Origin: Podarcis raffonei
Lineage: Eukaryota; Chordata; Lepidosauria; Squamata; Lacertidae
DNA length: 64,000 bases
Direction: 5' to 3'
Assembly: GCF_027172205.1 (NCBI RefSeq)
Contig: NC_070613.1
Coordinates: 6,271,501 to 6,335,500, forward strand
Of the stretch, positions 1 through 10,909 are shown one piece after another. Both the position numbers and the translations under genes were made by a program. The notes under the pieces were generated by a model that saw only the letters and a program-made list of their open reading frames with translations, did not search any database and was not told the origin of the DNA. How positions within the stretch are numbered: the stretch's first letter is position 1; the number at the start of each line of letters is the position of its first letter.

Positions 1-399
1 TCTGCATTGGCTCCCAGTACGTTTCTGAGCACAATTCAAAGTGTTGGTGCTGACCTTTCAAGCCCTAAACAGCCTCGGTCCTTTATACCTGAAGGGGCGT
101 CTCCACCCCCATCGTTCAGCCCAGACACTGAGGTCCAGCTCCAAGGGCCTTCTGGCGGTTCCCTCATTGCGAGAAGTGAGGTTACAGAGAACCAGGCAGA
201 GGGCCTTCTCGCCCTGTGGAACGCCCTTCCATCAGATGTCAAGGAAATAAGCAGCTATCTTCTCTTTAAAAGACATCTGAAGGCAGCCCTGTTTAGGGAA
301 TTTTTTTATATTTAATGCTGTATTGTTTTTAACACTCGATTGGGAACCACCCAGAGTAGCTGGGGAAACTCAGCTAGATGGGCGGGGTATAAATAATGA

Positions 400-450
<51 letters not shown>
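1..450 (+). mobile_element. L2-clade LINE 3' end
   Basis: The plus strand carries the degraded C-terminal end of an L2-type reverse transcriptase ORF (FKVLVL-like start, then [13 protein letters not shown] at about 265-315). It is followed by the short 3' UTR ending in GGCGGGGTATAAATAATGAA and an (ATT)n tail at 400-450. The element runs off the left edge. Confidence 0.75.
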
Positions 451-453
<3 letters not shown>

Positions 454-479
454 TAAACTGAGTCAAGTAGCTTAATACT

Positions 480-625
480 GCCCACACTGGCTGGCAGCAT
501 CTCTCCAGGGTTTCAGGAAGAGGACATTCCCAGCCCTACTTAGGGAGGCCAGGCATTGAACCTGTGACCCTCTGCATGCCAAGCAGATGCTCCAACCCCT
601 GAGCTATGGCCCTTCCCTCAGAAGA
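480..625 (-). mobile_element. tRNA-derived SINE (family with B-box, minus orientation)
   Basis: The reverse strand reads as a tRNA-like head (GCTCAGGGGTTGGAGCATC-like) followed by the body found in related copies at 31028, 48370, 50960 and 59430. It is divergent. Confidence 0.5.
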
Positions 626-749
626 GGAAGTTATCCCAGATGTTCTCCTGCTCTTACAACCTGTACTAAGACAGAATATCTCATGCCATGGGCCATGTCG
701 ATTCTGCAATGGCAAAATGCTTACCAACACACCTTTCAAGGAAAGAGCC

Positions 750-855
750 AGGGTGGTGCAGTGGTTAAGGTGTTGGGCCAGGAACTGGGAGGTCAGGGTT
801 CGAATCCCTGCTCAGCCAACAAACTCACTGGGTGACCTTGAGCCTGTCACTGTTT
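750..855 (+). mobile_element. MIR/CORE-like SINE fragment
   Basis: The stretch contains GTGCAGTGGTTAAGGTGTTG, a tRNA B-box (GGTTCGAATCC) and the MIR-style phrase GGGTGACCTTGAGCCTGTCA. Confidence 0.6.
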
Positions 856-1066
856 TATTTCGGTTTTTTTTAAAGGTGCAACATTACAGTGGCTAAAAAA
901 GGAGTTATCACTCGCTAGCTCCCCAGATTTTCCTTGTGGCTTTCTAGCCATTTGGGGTGGCCCCAATTCCTCCTACAAGATTTATCAGTAAAGGGGAAGA
1001 GTGTAGCTCAGTGGGTAGAGCGCCTGCTCAAGCCATGGCAGCTCCAGGTAGGGCTTGGCAAAGATA

Positions 1067-1371
1067 AAGTAAAGGTAAAGGGACCCCTGAGCACTAGGTC
1101 CAGTCGTGGCCGACTCTGGGGTTGCGGCGCTCATCTTGCTTTAGCCACTTCTGGCGAACCAGAGCAGCGCACGGAAACGCCGTTTACCTTCCCGCCGGAG
1201 CGGTACCTATTTATCTTCTTGCACTTTGACGTGCTTTTGAACTGCTAGGTTGGCAGGAGCAGGGACCGAGCAACGGGAGCTCACCCCGTCGCGGGGATTC
1301 GAACCGCCGACCTTCTGATCGGCAAGTCCTAGGCACTGTGGTTTAACCCACAGCGCCACCCGCGTCCCTTG
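1067..1371 (-). mobile_element. Sauria SINE (internally deleted), inside another tRNA SINE
   Basis: The tail (GGTAAAGGGACCCCTGA) is at the left and the tRNA head (GCGCCACCCGCGTCCC) at the right. It is flanked by the direct repeat GGCAAAGATA at 1057-1066 and 1372-1381. The host is a second tRNA-derived SINE whose halves lie at about 1000-1056 and 1382-1470. Confidence 0.85.
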
Positions 1372-1540
1372 GGCAAAGATACCGTGCCTGAAATCCTGCC
1401 ACTCAGTGTAGACAAGGCTGAGCGAGGCGGACCAGGCGCCTGATTCAGAAAAGGGCAACTTCCTATGTCTTGCCAACTTCTCCTAACCCAGCTGTTTATG
1501 GAAGATTCACGACTGTTGCCAATGAGACCCACTGAGTTAC

Positions 1541-1684
1541 CTCTCTCTGTTGTCTGGAGAAGAGGAAGCGGAGGAAGAATCTTCTCTTTTTCTACGATGC
1601 TTCTCCTTCTCTTTTTTCTTTTCTTTCTTGTGCTTTTTCTTCTTCTTCTCTTTCTTCTTCTTGGGTTTCTTGCTGGGCTCTGTC
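1541..1684 (-). CDS. MMTAG2: MMTAG2 exon 7, lysine-rich tail exon
   Basis: This exon encodes [20 protein letters not shown] followed by more Lys/Glu, then a Ser-rich stretch and DNRER. Its polypurine strand makes long open frames in several registers; only the frame that joins exon 6 in phase is real. The exon ends at an AG/GTAACT donor. If that donor is not used, the frame meets TAA at once, so intron retention would give a protein ending at NRER. The downstream exon was not found between 1 and 1540. Confidence 0.85.
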
Positions 1685-2811
1685 CTGCATGGCAAGAGAG
1701 TAATAGACAGAATCTCTCTCTCTCTCTGTCTCCCCATCCCCCCAAACCAGCTCAAGATACAGAATTTGAGCAGCTTCCAGAACTGGAACATGCTCCAATC
1801 CTCAATCGGCGGCAGGTGAGTTCATGGTACACTCCCGATAGGACTATACCACCCATTTGATACCCATTTACATGCCAAAAGCTCCTTGCGCATGAATCAT
1901 AGAATTGCAGAGCTGGAAGGGACCTCAAGAGCCATCTACAGTGGTACCTCTGGGTACGAACGGGATCCGTTCCGGAGCCCCGTTCGCATCCTGAAGCGCA
2001 CACAACCCGCATCTGCGCGTGTCGCGATTCGCCGCTTCTGCGCATGTGCGTGATGTCATTTTGAGCGTCTGCGCATGCGCGAGCGGCGAAACCCGGAAGT
2101 AACCCATTGCGTTACTTCCAGGTCGCAGTGGAGCGCAACCCGAAAACACTCAACCTGAAGCAACTGATGTAGGAATCAAGCCTAGTCAGAGGAATTGGCC
2201 ACGCTCCAGGCACCCGGCTTGAGTTCCTTGTTGACCTCCCCCTCTGCGACTCCCGGCAAGATCAGGCGAGATCTCAATCGGCGATCCTCCTCTAACGTGA
2301 GAAGAACACACCACTCCTCCCCTCTTCCCTGCCATCCCCAGGGAGGGGAAAGAGACAGACAGAAATGTATTGATGCTTGGGACTGTACCGCGGGAACAAA
2401 GGAACAGTCTATTCACTGTTCTGAGCACCGGATGTTAGCTCAGAGTGTCATCTGACCCATCGTCCTGTTTGGCTTTCCAGCCATCTGGAGCTCGCTGCTG
2501 GATTGCTCCTTTTTCGTAACATCTTCAACCTGAGGTATGACTGTAGTCCAACCCCCTGCAATGCAGGAATGTTTTGCCCAATGTGGGACTTGAACTCGCG
2601 ACTCATGAGATTACTAGTCTCGTGCTTTACCAACTGAGCTACCCCATGGAAAGTTACTATGCCAGGGGGGAGGACTGGAGTTCAGCCTCCTCTTTTTACA
2701 TTGGATATAATCCCATCTTTCATTCTCCTCAGAATCCTGCCCAATTTGAGGGCCTCCTCCTTGAATTCAGAAAAACAGCTGCCCTTCCAGCATTGCAGGG
2801 GGTTGGACTAG

Positions 2812-2862
<51 letters not shown>

Positions 2863-5800
2863 TATTTATACCCCGCCCATTTGGCTGGGTTTCCCCAGCC
2901 ACTCTGGGCAGCTTCCAACAGAACACTAAAATACAATAACCTATTAAACATTAAAAGCTTCCCTAAACAGGGCTGCCTTCAGATATCTTCTAAAAGTCTG
3001 GTAGTTGTTTTTCTCTTTGACATCTGGTGGGAGGGCGTTCCACAGGGCAGGCACCACCACCGAGAAGGCCCTTGGGGTCTCTTCCAGCTCTACAATTCTA
3101 TGATTTCCCCAAGCGCGAGAGACAAGAGGACGCCTGGGAGGTTTCTTACTCTGCGGCTCGCGTTTCCTCTTCTTTATCCGGTTTCTTTTTGGTAGCCGAA
3201 GCCTCTGGACTGCTTGCTGTTCGATGGTGCTGGGGTTTCAGAGAGAAAACAAGACACAAGGATGAAGGAATCTTGGCCAGACCTAGACAGATGTTTATTG
3301 GAGGAGAGAGCAGCTTTTCCCAATGGGAGGAGCCCTTCTGCTCAGTTTATGCAATCTGCAAAGTCAAGCAGCAAAGCTTTTGCTAGACTATATCATTTCA
3401 GGCTGGAGGGGGAAGAGATGCATATTTCAACACTCCCACAGGAGTGATAATCTCTACACCGAGAAAAGTGGCATGCCTGCGAGAACGAGGTCAGCTTAGG
3501 ATGCGGCCCAACACACTCAGCTTCTTCCTAAGTTAAAAGGGAGAATTCAAACATTCAAACTGACACCCAAGCAGCCTGAAGTGATACAGTCCATGGTTTC
3601 CAGTTCGGGTGCAGAAGGAAACTGTGGTTTGCAGTAACTTCTATCTATTTGGGTATCACAGCAAATGACCGTTATTGTGAACATATTGGGGTTTGCATAT
3701 ATTATCTTTAGCTTTGGAATTTGTGGACTTCCTCGTGGGGCATAATATGGCCTGAAAAGTGGTCGAGAATCTACAAATGACGACAAAGGGAACAAAAAAT
3801 GTGATCTCCCAGAGGCCTTTCTCTTGGGCATGGCCGGCCAAGTGGTGCCAAAGAAGGACAGAACTTTTTTTATGTATGCTACAACAGCAGCAAGAATACT
3901 CATCGCAAAGTATTGGAAGACGCAAGATCTACCCACTCTGGAAGAATGGCAGATGAAACTGATTGACTGTATGGGATTGGCAGAAATGACGAGCAGAATC
4001 TGTGTCCAGGGAGAAGAGTCGACAGAAGAAGATTGGAAAAAATTTAAGGACTATTTACAGAAATATTGTAAAATTAAGGAATGCTGAATGATGTTGGATT
4101 GAAATTGAGTGGTTTCTAGCTGTAATGATATAAAGGAACATGGATGAAAAAAAGGGTTTGGATAGAAAATAAGGTGATATTACAAGCTGCAATGATTTAA
4201 GTTAAGGATTTGCTGAACAAAGAATTTAAAAGGGAATACAAGAAGGGGAGGTATGAGGAGGTCAGAGAAATATATTACTGAAAAGATTGTATTATGAACT
4301 ATATGTCTTTTTTAAATTTTTCTTTGTTTTTTGTTTGTATAAAAAATTGAAAATCTTAATAAATATCTTTTTTAAAAAAAAGTGATCGCCCAGCAGATAC
4401 AACAGTATTTTGTGATTCCTATACATGTGTTATGGGACGCGGGTGGCGCTGTGGGTTAAACCACAGAGCCTAGGACTTGCCGATCAGAAGGTCGGCGGTT
4501 CGAATTGCCGCGACGGGCTCCCGTTGTTCGGTCCCAGCTCCTGCCAACCTAGCAGTTCGAAAGCACGTCAAAGTGCAAGTAGATCAATAGGTACCACTCT
4601 GGCGGGAAGGTAAACGGCCTTTCCGTACGCTGCTCTGGTTCGCCAGAAGCGGCTTAGTCATGCTGGCCACATGACCCGGAAGCTGTACGCCGACTCCCTC
4701 GGCCAATAAAGCGAGATGAGTGCCGCAACCCCAGAGTCGGCCACGACTGGACCTAATGGTCAGGGGTCCCTTTACCTTTACCTTTATACATGTGTTTCAA
4801 GCTGCATGATTTCTTAATCTTCTGTACACCACAGTGGGCATTTGTCAATGGAAAAGGAAAACTGGTATATTTTAGGAATACACAGACAAATGTAGAATGG
4901 TGTGCTGGCCAGTGGCATCCGACACCTTTAAGGCCTGCCTCACTTACCGTGAAGACTGAAAGGCCCATTTTGGCAGCTTCTTTGTCTTCTTTTGAAAACA
5001 TCATCCTGCTCGCGTCACACCTGAAAGGAAAAGTTAGAGTGAGATATTATTGTTGTTTCTCGTTCCTTAATCAGCTCCTATGAAGCAATATAATTTCATT
5101 TATTTAACAAAATTTATATATCGCTCTAATGTTAAGAAAACCTCTAAGTGGTTTACAAAAAATATTTTTTTAAAAAAATATTAAAATTCTCAATATATAT
5201 AAAAGAGTTAAAAACTGATTACTTAAATGCATTCAAAAGATGACTGAAATGAACAGTAGCTAAAAAGGGGCAAACCGCTTGTGACTTCTACATGTAACTG
5301 GCCTGGGCTCCTTTGGAGGGAGCTGCAGAGTAAGAACTCTAATAATTAAAAAATAAATACCTTGGTTCCCAAACACCGAAAACCCGGAAGTAAGTGTTCC
5401 AGTTTTTGAACATTTTTCAGAAGCCAAACATCCAATGTGGCTGTCGGCTATTATTTCCGGGGCACCTGCACCAATCAGAAGCTGCGCCTTGGTTTTCGAA
5501 CATTTCAGAAGTCAAACGGACTTCCGGAACTGATTAAGTTTGGCGCTTTTGTTTTTGCTATTTATTTTGCTTTTTTGTTTTTGAGGCTTTTTCGGTTAAT
5601 TGGTTTTTGTGACTGTGTAGAACCCAGTTCAGATGCTGATTGATTGATTGTGTGACTGCAGAAATGGGAAAAGCCCCCCATCCAAACAATGACTATCATC
5701 AGTGCAGGTAAGAAAAAAATATATAATTTTAATTTTTATCATCTACAATACTGTCTTATTTATTTTCTTGCACAGTCCATTGATCGTTGCTTTCATTTTA

Positions 5801-8800
5801 AGGATCAATGGTCTCGTTAGGTAGTAAAATTCATGTCAAATTGCTGTTTTAGGGGTTGTTTTTAAAAGTCTGGAACGGATTAATCCATTTTGCATTACTT
5901 TCTATGGGAAAGTGTGCCTTGGTTTTGGAACACTTTGGTTTCGGAACGGACTTCCGGAACGTATTAAGTTTGAGAACAAAGGTACCACTGTAAACAGGAA
6001 GGAACATAGAATTGGAGAGTTGGAAGGAACCTCAAGGGTTTAAAATGGAGCTTTCCAAATTTTTCACACTTTTTATGCATGCATCACACAGTAATTCAGT
6101 TTACTATCAAACCAGAGGTTAAACTAGCCCCTTTCCAGCCCCGGGAAAAGAGCGGGGAACGTTTGCATAACAAACCTACACACTGCAGCCGACACACTAA
6201 CGTGTCACGACGCACAGTTTGGAAAGATTTGGTTTAAAGACTAACGGAGAAGTACACAGAACAAGACATCCACATGGCGTAAAGTCTGCAGGAATAGCTA
6301 TACCGCTTACAAACACACGAGACGTAACCGGCTGTGTTCTTAGATAAATAAGGTATACTATTCATAGTATCAGATTATAAATTTCAACGGAAGTAACTCA
6401 TAAAGTTCAACAAATGAACAAAGCAGAAGACCCAGTGGATCAGATCATTCTTTAGTCAGTTCATGCGTAAGGTCCATCTGTGTAATGGTTTCTGTTCCAT
6501 CTGTCTGTTCGTAAAGTCCAAAAAATCTACATGAAAGGTTGTTAGGTAAAGGTAAAGGGACCCCTGACCATTAGGTCCAGTCGTGTCCGACTCTGGGGTT
6601 GCAGCGCTCATCTCGCTTTATTGGCCGAGGGAGCCAGCGTACAGCTTCCGGGTCATGTGGCCAGCAGGACTAAGCCGCTTCTGGTGAACCAGAGCAGTGC
6701 ACGGAAATGCTGTTTACCTTCCCGCTGGAGTGGTACCTATTTATCTACTTGCACTTTGACATGCTTTCGAACTGCTAGGTTGGCAGGAGCAGGGACCGAG
6801 CAATGGGAGCTCACCCTGTCGCGGGGATTCGAACCGCCAACCTTCTGATCGGCAAGTCCTAGGCTCTGTGGTTTAACCCACAGCGCCACCCACGTCCCTC
6901 ATGAAAGGTTGTTATAGTTCCACAAAATCCTTACACAGAGTCTAGACAAGGATTACAGGACAGTGGATCTTATGGCATAATAGTAGCAGCTACTACTATG
7001 CCATAAGATCCACTGTCCTGTAATATCACATATGAGCTTTAAGTACTGATGAAGCCCAGGATGGCGAAACAAGGCCAATATTCCGGAAACCCTTGTCTAG
7101 ACTCTGTGTAAGGGTTTTGTGGAACTGTAACCACCTTTCATGTGGATTTTTTGGACTTTACGAACAGACAGATGGAACATAAACCATTACACGAATGGAC
7201 CTTGTGCATGAACTGACTAAAGAATGATCTGATCCACTGGGTCTTCTGCTTTGTTCATTTGTTGAACCTTATGAGTTACTTCCGTTGAAATTTATAATTT
7301 GATACTATGAATAGTATACCTTATTTATCTAAGAACACAGGCGGTTACGTCTCGTGTGTTTATTGAGTATGCTTCCAAACACAAGTCAGACTAATAATTG
7401 GTCCTTTGGGAGGGCCACGTGAGTCCATTGCAGCAGCACCAGCTACCTCGAACTCCCCAGGCCCAACACACGATCCACCGCCTTCTCGTCACGCTCTGCT
7501 CCATCACGTTTGCAGACCTCGGCAAGATCCTGCAAAGATATTTGCAGACAAGGTATTAGAGGACACCTCGTGAAACGCCCTGGGATCTCCGGGTAAAGGG
7601 TGGAACACAAATCTAATGAATAATAAAAATAAAACATGAATGAAGCAAGAGCACAAATTTGTGCACTGTCATGGAGTTGCTACAGGTCCGAGTTGAAGTC
7701 ATCCTTCCTCCTTTTAGACCAGGCATGGCCAAACTTGGCCCTCCAGCTGTTTTGGGGACTACAACTCCCATCATCCCTAGCTAACCGGACCAGTGGTCAG
7801 GGATGATGGGAACTGTAGTCTGAAAGCAGCTGGAGAGCCAAATTTGGCCATGCCTGTTTCAGACCCTTTTGCAGCACCCTCAGCGGTAGATGGAAGGTGG
7901 GAACCCAGGCATATTTTGCCACAGTTTGGGAGGGGAGCCGATTGCAGGACCCTGGCCTGGCTCGCTAGCTGGGACTTCTGTAATGCTAGCACAGAGATAA
8001 CCTCATATAGAATAGAGTGGTGACCGAGGGCCACCTTCCCTGATTGGTAACCTTCCAGGGGCCGCATGCCAGAGGCAATAGCGAGCAGAGCAATGGATGT
8101 GCAGCAGGGGATTTATATAGACACATGCCAGCTCTCTATCCAGAGGAATTAATGGACTTCAATGACACTGGGGCAAAAACAACTGGGAGGGTGGGAGAGT
8201 TTCTTTTCATTATTTATTTATTTAAGTTCTTACGTTACATCGTCAGACATTGTCGTATTACATCACAAAACTTATTACACTGTAATTTTCAACCTGTATG
8301 TATACATTATATACATCAAGGAAAACCAAACCAAAAAACCAAAAATAAAAAGCTATTCCAACTTACTCCGAAATCATATATATACCAACACTTTGGACTT
8401 CCAGTCTATCCCGTTGTATATTCCTTTTTTTTTTTACAAATGAATGTACTCTTATTATTGTATATTTCTTTACATTTTATCTAATACATTCCTATATCAA
8501 TATGTACCCTTGGTCTTGTTTCTCAGCTCAGTCTCTCTCCAGCGTCAATCAAATGCTTGCATAGATAGTGAACCTTTACAGTATTTTTGAACGTATATGT
8601 TCAAAATATATGTTCAAGATATAAGATATATCTTATATCTATCCCACTTTCCCATAAATTTTTGTTTTGAGGTGCCTCTCAGGCTATTTGTCAGCTGTGT
8701 CATTTCAGCAAATTCTCGTAGCTTGTTATGCCAATCCATAATTGTCGGGACTCCTTCTTCCTTCCACCCCTTTGCCACCAAAGTCCGGGCTGCAGCCGTA

Positions 8801-10576
8801 GCATATAAAAAAACCTCCTTCAAGGCATTCGGGATGTCCCTGCCAACAATACTTAACAGAATTGCCTCTGGTGGGAGAGTTTCAAGCGCCAGGCAGAGAG
8901 ACTGGGAGGGCTGCATTCAGTCTTTGTGCTCAAGGTTCCCTATCGCTTTCCTATAGAGCAGGGACGTCCAACTCCCAAGAGACTGCGATCCTCTCACAGA
9001 ATAAAAAACTGGCAGTGACCTAGGTCAAAGCTGTTAAGCTTTTTTTAGGGAGGAAAGTCCCTTTTTTGTGGGGTTCAGGTCAAAGTTGTTGAGCTTTCTT
9101 TTCAGGAGCGGAAAATGTCAAAATTGGAGGAAAGGGAGAAGTCGCTCACCAAAGAAAGTCCCTTTTGGGGGGGAGTTCAGGTCAAAGTAGTTGAGCTTTC
9201 TTTTTGGGAAAAGAAAATGTCGAAATTTAGTAAAGGAGGAAGGGGAGAAGTTGCTCACCAAAAGATCACTAAGAAAAGAAACAGCCTCACAGTGACAATT
9301 CCGTTTACCTTTTTCATGTATGTATACTCTGAGCTTTGGGATCAAGCGTGTTTACATGCACATAAACACACACACACATACCTTTTCCACACAAACAAAT
9401 ATTTTTTAAAATTTATATATAAATACCTCTTTGCTTAGTCCTGTCGGCTGCTTCTTCACGTTCTTATAACCCCTTAAAAGAAAAACAGATGAGAGTTACA
9501 AAATCTGGCAGAGGTGGACTAGAAAACCAATAAAAATTATTTGGATAAATATATACATCGGTATAAAATGGGAAAATATTCTCTCGGCTTTGATGATCAC
9601 GGGGATAGAAGCAAGGACAGCTCTTCTCAACTGGGTAAGGGAATGTTCATGTCACACCCAGCTACTGTTACATTTGTGGGCAACAAACATAGCCAGGCGA
9701 CTGTGTCTAAGACTTACAAGGCTGCCATCATGGCCTCCTCTTCTGCCCGCCGGACAGCAGCCAGCTCATCTTCCCGGGAGAGAGGTGCGTCACCTTTCTT
9801 CCCCTTGGCGTACCACGTGAGATCCTTCCCCTTCTGCCACCGGCCTACGGGTGCCATCAAGGAGTTCCCTGCAGATTAAAAGGAGAAAGACAAATGGAAA
9901 CAAAACTCGGAGCAGGACTAGAGAGTGTGTGAGCCATGAGAAACCTCTAACAAAATGGAGGCGTTTGGATTTGATATCCTACCTTTCACTCCCCTTAAGG
10001 AGTCTCAAAGCAGCTTACAATCTCCTTTCCCTTCCTCCCCCACAACAAACACTCTGTGAGGTGAGTGGGGCTGAGAGACTTCAGAGAAGTGTGACTAGCC
10101 CAAGGTCACCCAGCAGCTGCAGGTGGAGGAGCGGAGACGCGAACCCGGTTCCCCAGATTACGAGTCCACCGCTCTTAACCATGCTGGCTCCAGATGATGT
10201 GAAGGTCTAAAGCCCAGGCTGCCTCTGTTCACATTTTGGCTGTTTTGCAATGAGCGTCCTCTCCTCTGCCACACCAAAACCCTTCAGATTGTGGAACTGA
10301 ATTTCATCCCCTCTGCATTGCAGAGGAGGAAATAGGGGAGAGACAGAATGCCCTGCTAAAGGCCACGGAGGGCAAGATTCAAACTCAGGACTTCTCAAAA
10401 CAGACTCATAGTCATTTCAGCACATAGCTGACAGTTGGAGTTAGCTCAGTAGTCAAAAGACAGCATAGGGTCATCTCCCTACCTAGGTAGTTTTCCCTTT
10501 GTTTGTCCGTCTTTACATCTTCCCAGTTAAACTGGTCCTGCCCTCCTCTCACCCCCCCTCGGGATGAGCCAAACAT
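1541..10576 (-). CDS. MMTAG2: MMTAG2 (C1orf35) homologue, 3'-partial at window edge
   Basis: Seven coding exons read on the minus strand: 10576-10483, 9868-9718, 9472-9427, 7529-7447, 5020-4948, 3229-3150 and 1684-1541. All have GT donors and AG acceptors, and the phases join without a break to about 223 residues. The start begins [18 protein letters not shown], the recognisable head of the MMtag family; then come [11 protein letters not shown], a charged helix-like stretch, [37 protein letters not shown] and a Lys/Glu-rich tail. The human protein is about 263 residues and continues with a His/Ser/Arg-rich C-terminus, so one more exon probably lies left of base 1. The family (multiple myeloma tumour-associated protein 2) is a nuclear, basic, poorly understood protein; no catalytic motif is visible. 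Introns hold L1, Sauria SINE, a Penelope-like inverted repeat and TA-flanked transposons. Identification is by remembered similarity to the human protein; exon joins are read directly. Confidence 0.93.
1897..2647 (-). mobile_element. tRNA-Lys/Asn-like SINE with CR1-type tail, split by a transposon
   Basis: The minus strand starts at 2647 with GGGGTAGCTCAGTTGGTAAA and a B-box. The body breaks at 2544 and resumes at 1938 with the CR1-style tail ending in TTCTATGATT. The intervening piece is the TA-flanked transposon at 1939-2543. Confidence 0.75.
1939..2543. mobile_element. TA-flanked Tigger/pogo-like non-autonomous DNA transposon
   Basis: Ends are CAGTGGTACCTCTGGGTACG and, inverted, CAGTCATACCTCAGGTTG. 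TA dinucleotides flank both ends, which fits the Tc1/mariner superfamily target duplication. There is no transposase ORF. Several relatives with the same CAGTGGTACC terminus occur across the window. Confidence 0.75.
2805..3110 (-). mobile_element. L2-clade LINE 3' fragment
   Basis: An (AAT)n tail at 2811-2860 is followed by TGTATTTATACCCCGCCCAT and then the reverse complement of the L2 ORF end ([11 protein letters not shown] region, AFHRVGA-type segment). It lies in the MMTAG2 intron just 3' of exon 6. Confidence 0.75.
3240..3800. other. MMTAG2 intron stretch with no recognised element
   Basis: Between exon 6 and the L1 insertion I see no coding similarity, terminal repeats or tandem repeats. 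Confidence 0.5.
3813..4381 (+). mobile_element. 5'-truncated L1-clade LINE
   Basis: It encodes the last part of ORF2 ([30 protein letters not shown] then stop at 4086), a short 3' UTR, an AATAAA-like signal and an A-rich tail. Near-identical 12-mers GTGATCTCCCAG (3801-3812) and GTGATCGCCCAG (4382-4393) look like the target duplication. The same family is at 45833-47031 on the other strand. Confidence 0.85.
4432..4784 (+). mobile_element. Sauria SINE, full length
   Basis: The tRNA head GGGACGCGGGTGGCGCTGTG and B-box GGTTCGAATTGC are followed by the body and the Bov-B-like tail ending CCTTTACCTTTACC. A 12-bp target duplication TATACATGTGTT lies at 4420-4431 and 4785-4796. Confidence 0.93.
5350..5990. 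mobile_element. TA-flanked transposon (CAGTGGTACCTTTG type)
   Basis: The right end is the reverse complement of CAGTGGTACCTTTGTTCTCA followed by TA. The left end is a worn TACCTTGGTTCCCAAACACC. Interior blocks repeat as inverted copies (CTTCCGGAAC motifs). No ORF of size. Confidence 0.6.
6545..6899 (-). mobile_element. Sauria SINE, full length, in the inverted repeat arm
   Basis: The tail is left and the tRNA head right. A perfect 15-bp target duplication CATGAAAGGTTGTTA lies at 6530-6544 and 6900-6914. Its tail segment AGTCGTGTCCGACTCT (6579-6594) is identical to the tail of the Bov-B LINE at 50050-50065. Confidence 0.95.
7031..7112 (+). ncRNA. Candidate hammerhead ribozyme motif
   Basis: Core CTGATGA is at 7046-7052. 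Stem II is GCC/GGC (7054-7056 with 7063-7065). GAAA is at 7066-7069. Stem III is six pairs, ACAAGG (7069-7074) with CCTTGT (7091-7096), followed by C at 7097, which fits the UH cleavage site. Stem I starts with only two pairs at the junction (7044-7045 with 7098-7099), with a possible outer CTT/AAG helix, so it is weak. This arrangement is known from Penelope-like elements; activity is inference. Confidence 0.5.
7720..7856. mobile_element. hAT-type miniature inverted-repeat transposon
   Basis: The arms are mirror images beginning CAGGCATGGCCAAACTTGGC and inverted at the right end. The flanks are 8-mers TTTTAGAC (7712-7719) and TTTCAGAC (7857-7864), one mismatch, which matches hAT target duplications. 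Confidence 0.8.
8204..8869 (-). mobile_element. 5'-truncated L1-clade LINE (second family)
   Basis: The minus strand encodes the ORF2 end ([40 protein letters not shown]). A perfect 14-bp duplication GGTGGGAGAGTTTC flanks it at 8190-8203 and 8870-8883. The left end is the A-rich tail in reverse. Confidence 0.88.
8884..9426. other. MMTAG2 intron stretch without a named element
   Basis: A segment around 9045-9090 and again 9165-9215 repeats (GGTTCAGGTCAAAGTTGTTG / GAGTTCAGGTCAAAGTAGTT), suggesting a small local duplication. A short (AC)n run is at 9367-9380. Confidence 0.5.
9960..10195 (-). mobile_element. MIR/CORE-like SINE
   Basis: The minus strand reads as a tRNA-like head, B-box (GGGTTCGCGTC), then GGGTGACCTTGGGCTAGTCA and CCTCACAGAGTGTTTGTTGT, the phrases typical of MIR-type SINEs. 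It sits in MMTAG2 intron 1. Confidence 0.7.
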
Positions 10577-10909
10577 GGTGATGGACAGGAGAGAACGAGC
10601 CCGGAACGTCTTCTTTCCTTCCTTTCTTTTAAAGTAGAACGCCAATCCTCAGGGAGTTCAAGATTCCAATCCTCAGGCGCCTGGACATGGAAAATGGAGA
10701 AAGCAACAGGCTTAAGAAATGTTACAGTTTTAGTATTCTGTTGTGCTTTCAAAAGTGGCCGTGACTTTGCTCATTGCATTTATGCAGACTTAGTGACAGA
10801 GCCCAGGGAGCTGTGAATTCAAAGCTGCAAAACTTCTATACTGCCTGGGTTGGAAGAGACAGCCCAAACGCCACATTCCCTTCTAAGTAATCTTTTGGAG
10901 GTGGAGGTC

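Larger units (their letters stand above)
6311..7361. repeat. Large inverted repeat, Penelope-like retroelement relic
   Basis: The left arm (6311-6986, less the SINE at 6545-6899 and one of its two flanking repeats) is the reverse complement of the right arm (6990-7361). The core is a near-perfect palindrome, 6952-7024, with 35-bp arms, a 3-nt spacer and one mismatch. The right arm contains an extra block of about 70 bp, 7025-7090, that the left arm lacks. It carries CTGATGA...GGCGAAAC, the conserved core seen in hammerhead ribozymes of Penelope-like elements. No reverse transcriptase or GIY-YIG domain was seen, so the family call rests on this motif and the inverted-copy layout. Confidence 0.55.

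Noticed and set aside
1537-1819. Several open frames rich in Lys/Glu or Phe/Leu around the Lys-rich exon
   Set aside because: Only the frame in phase with MMTAG2 exon 6 is coding; the rest are shadows of the polypurine strand.
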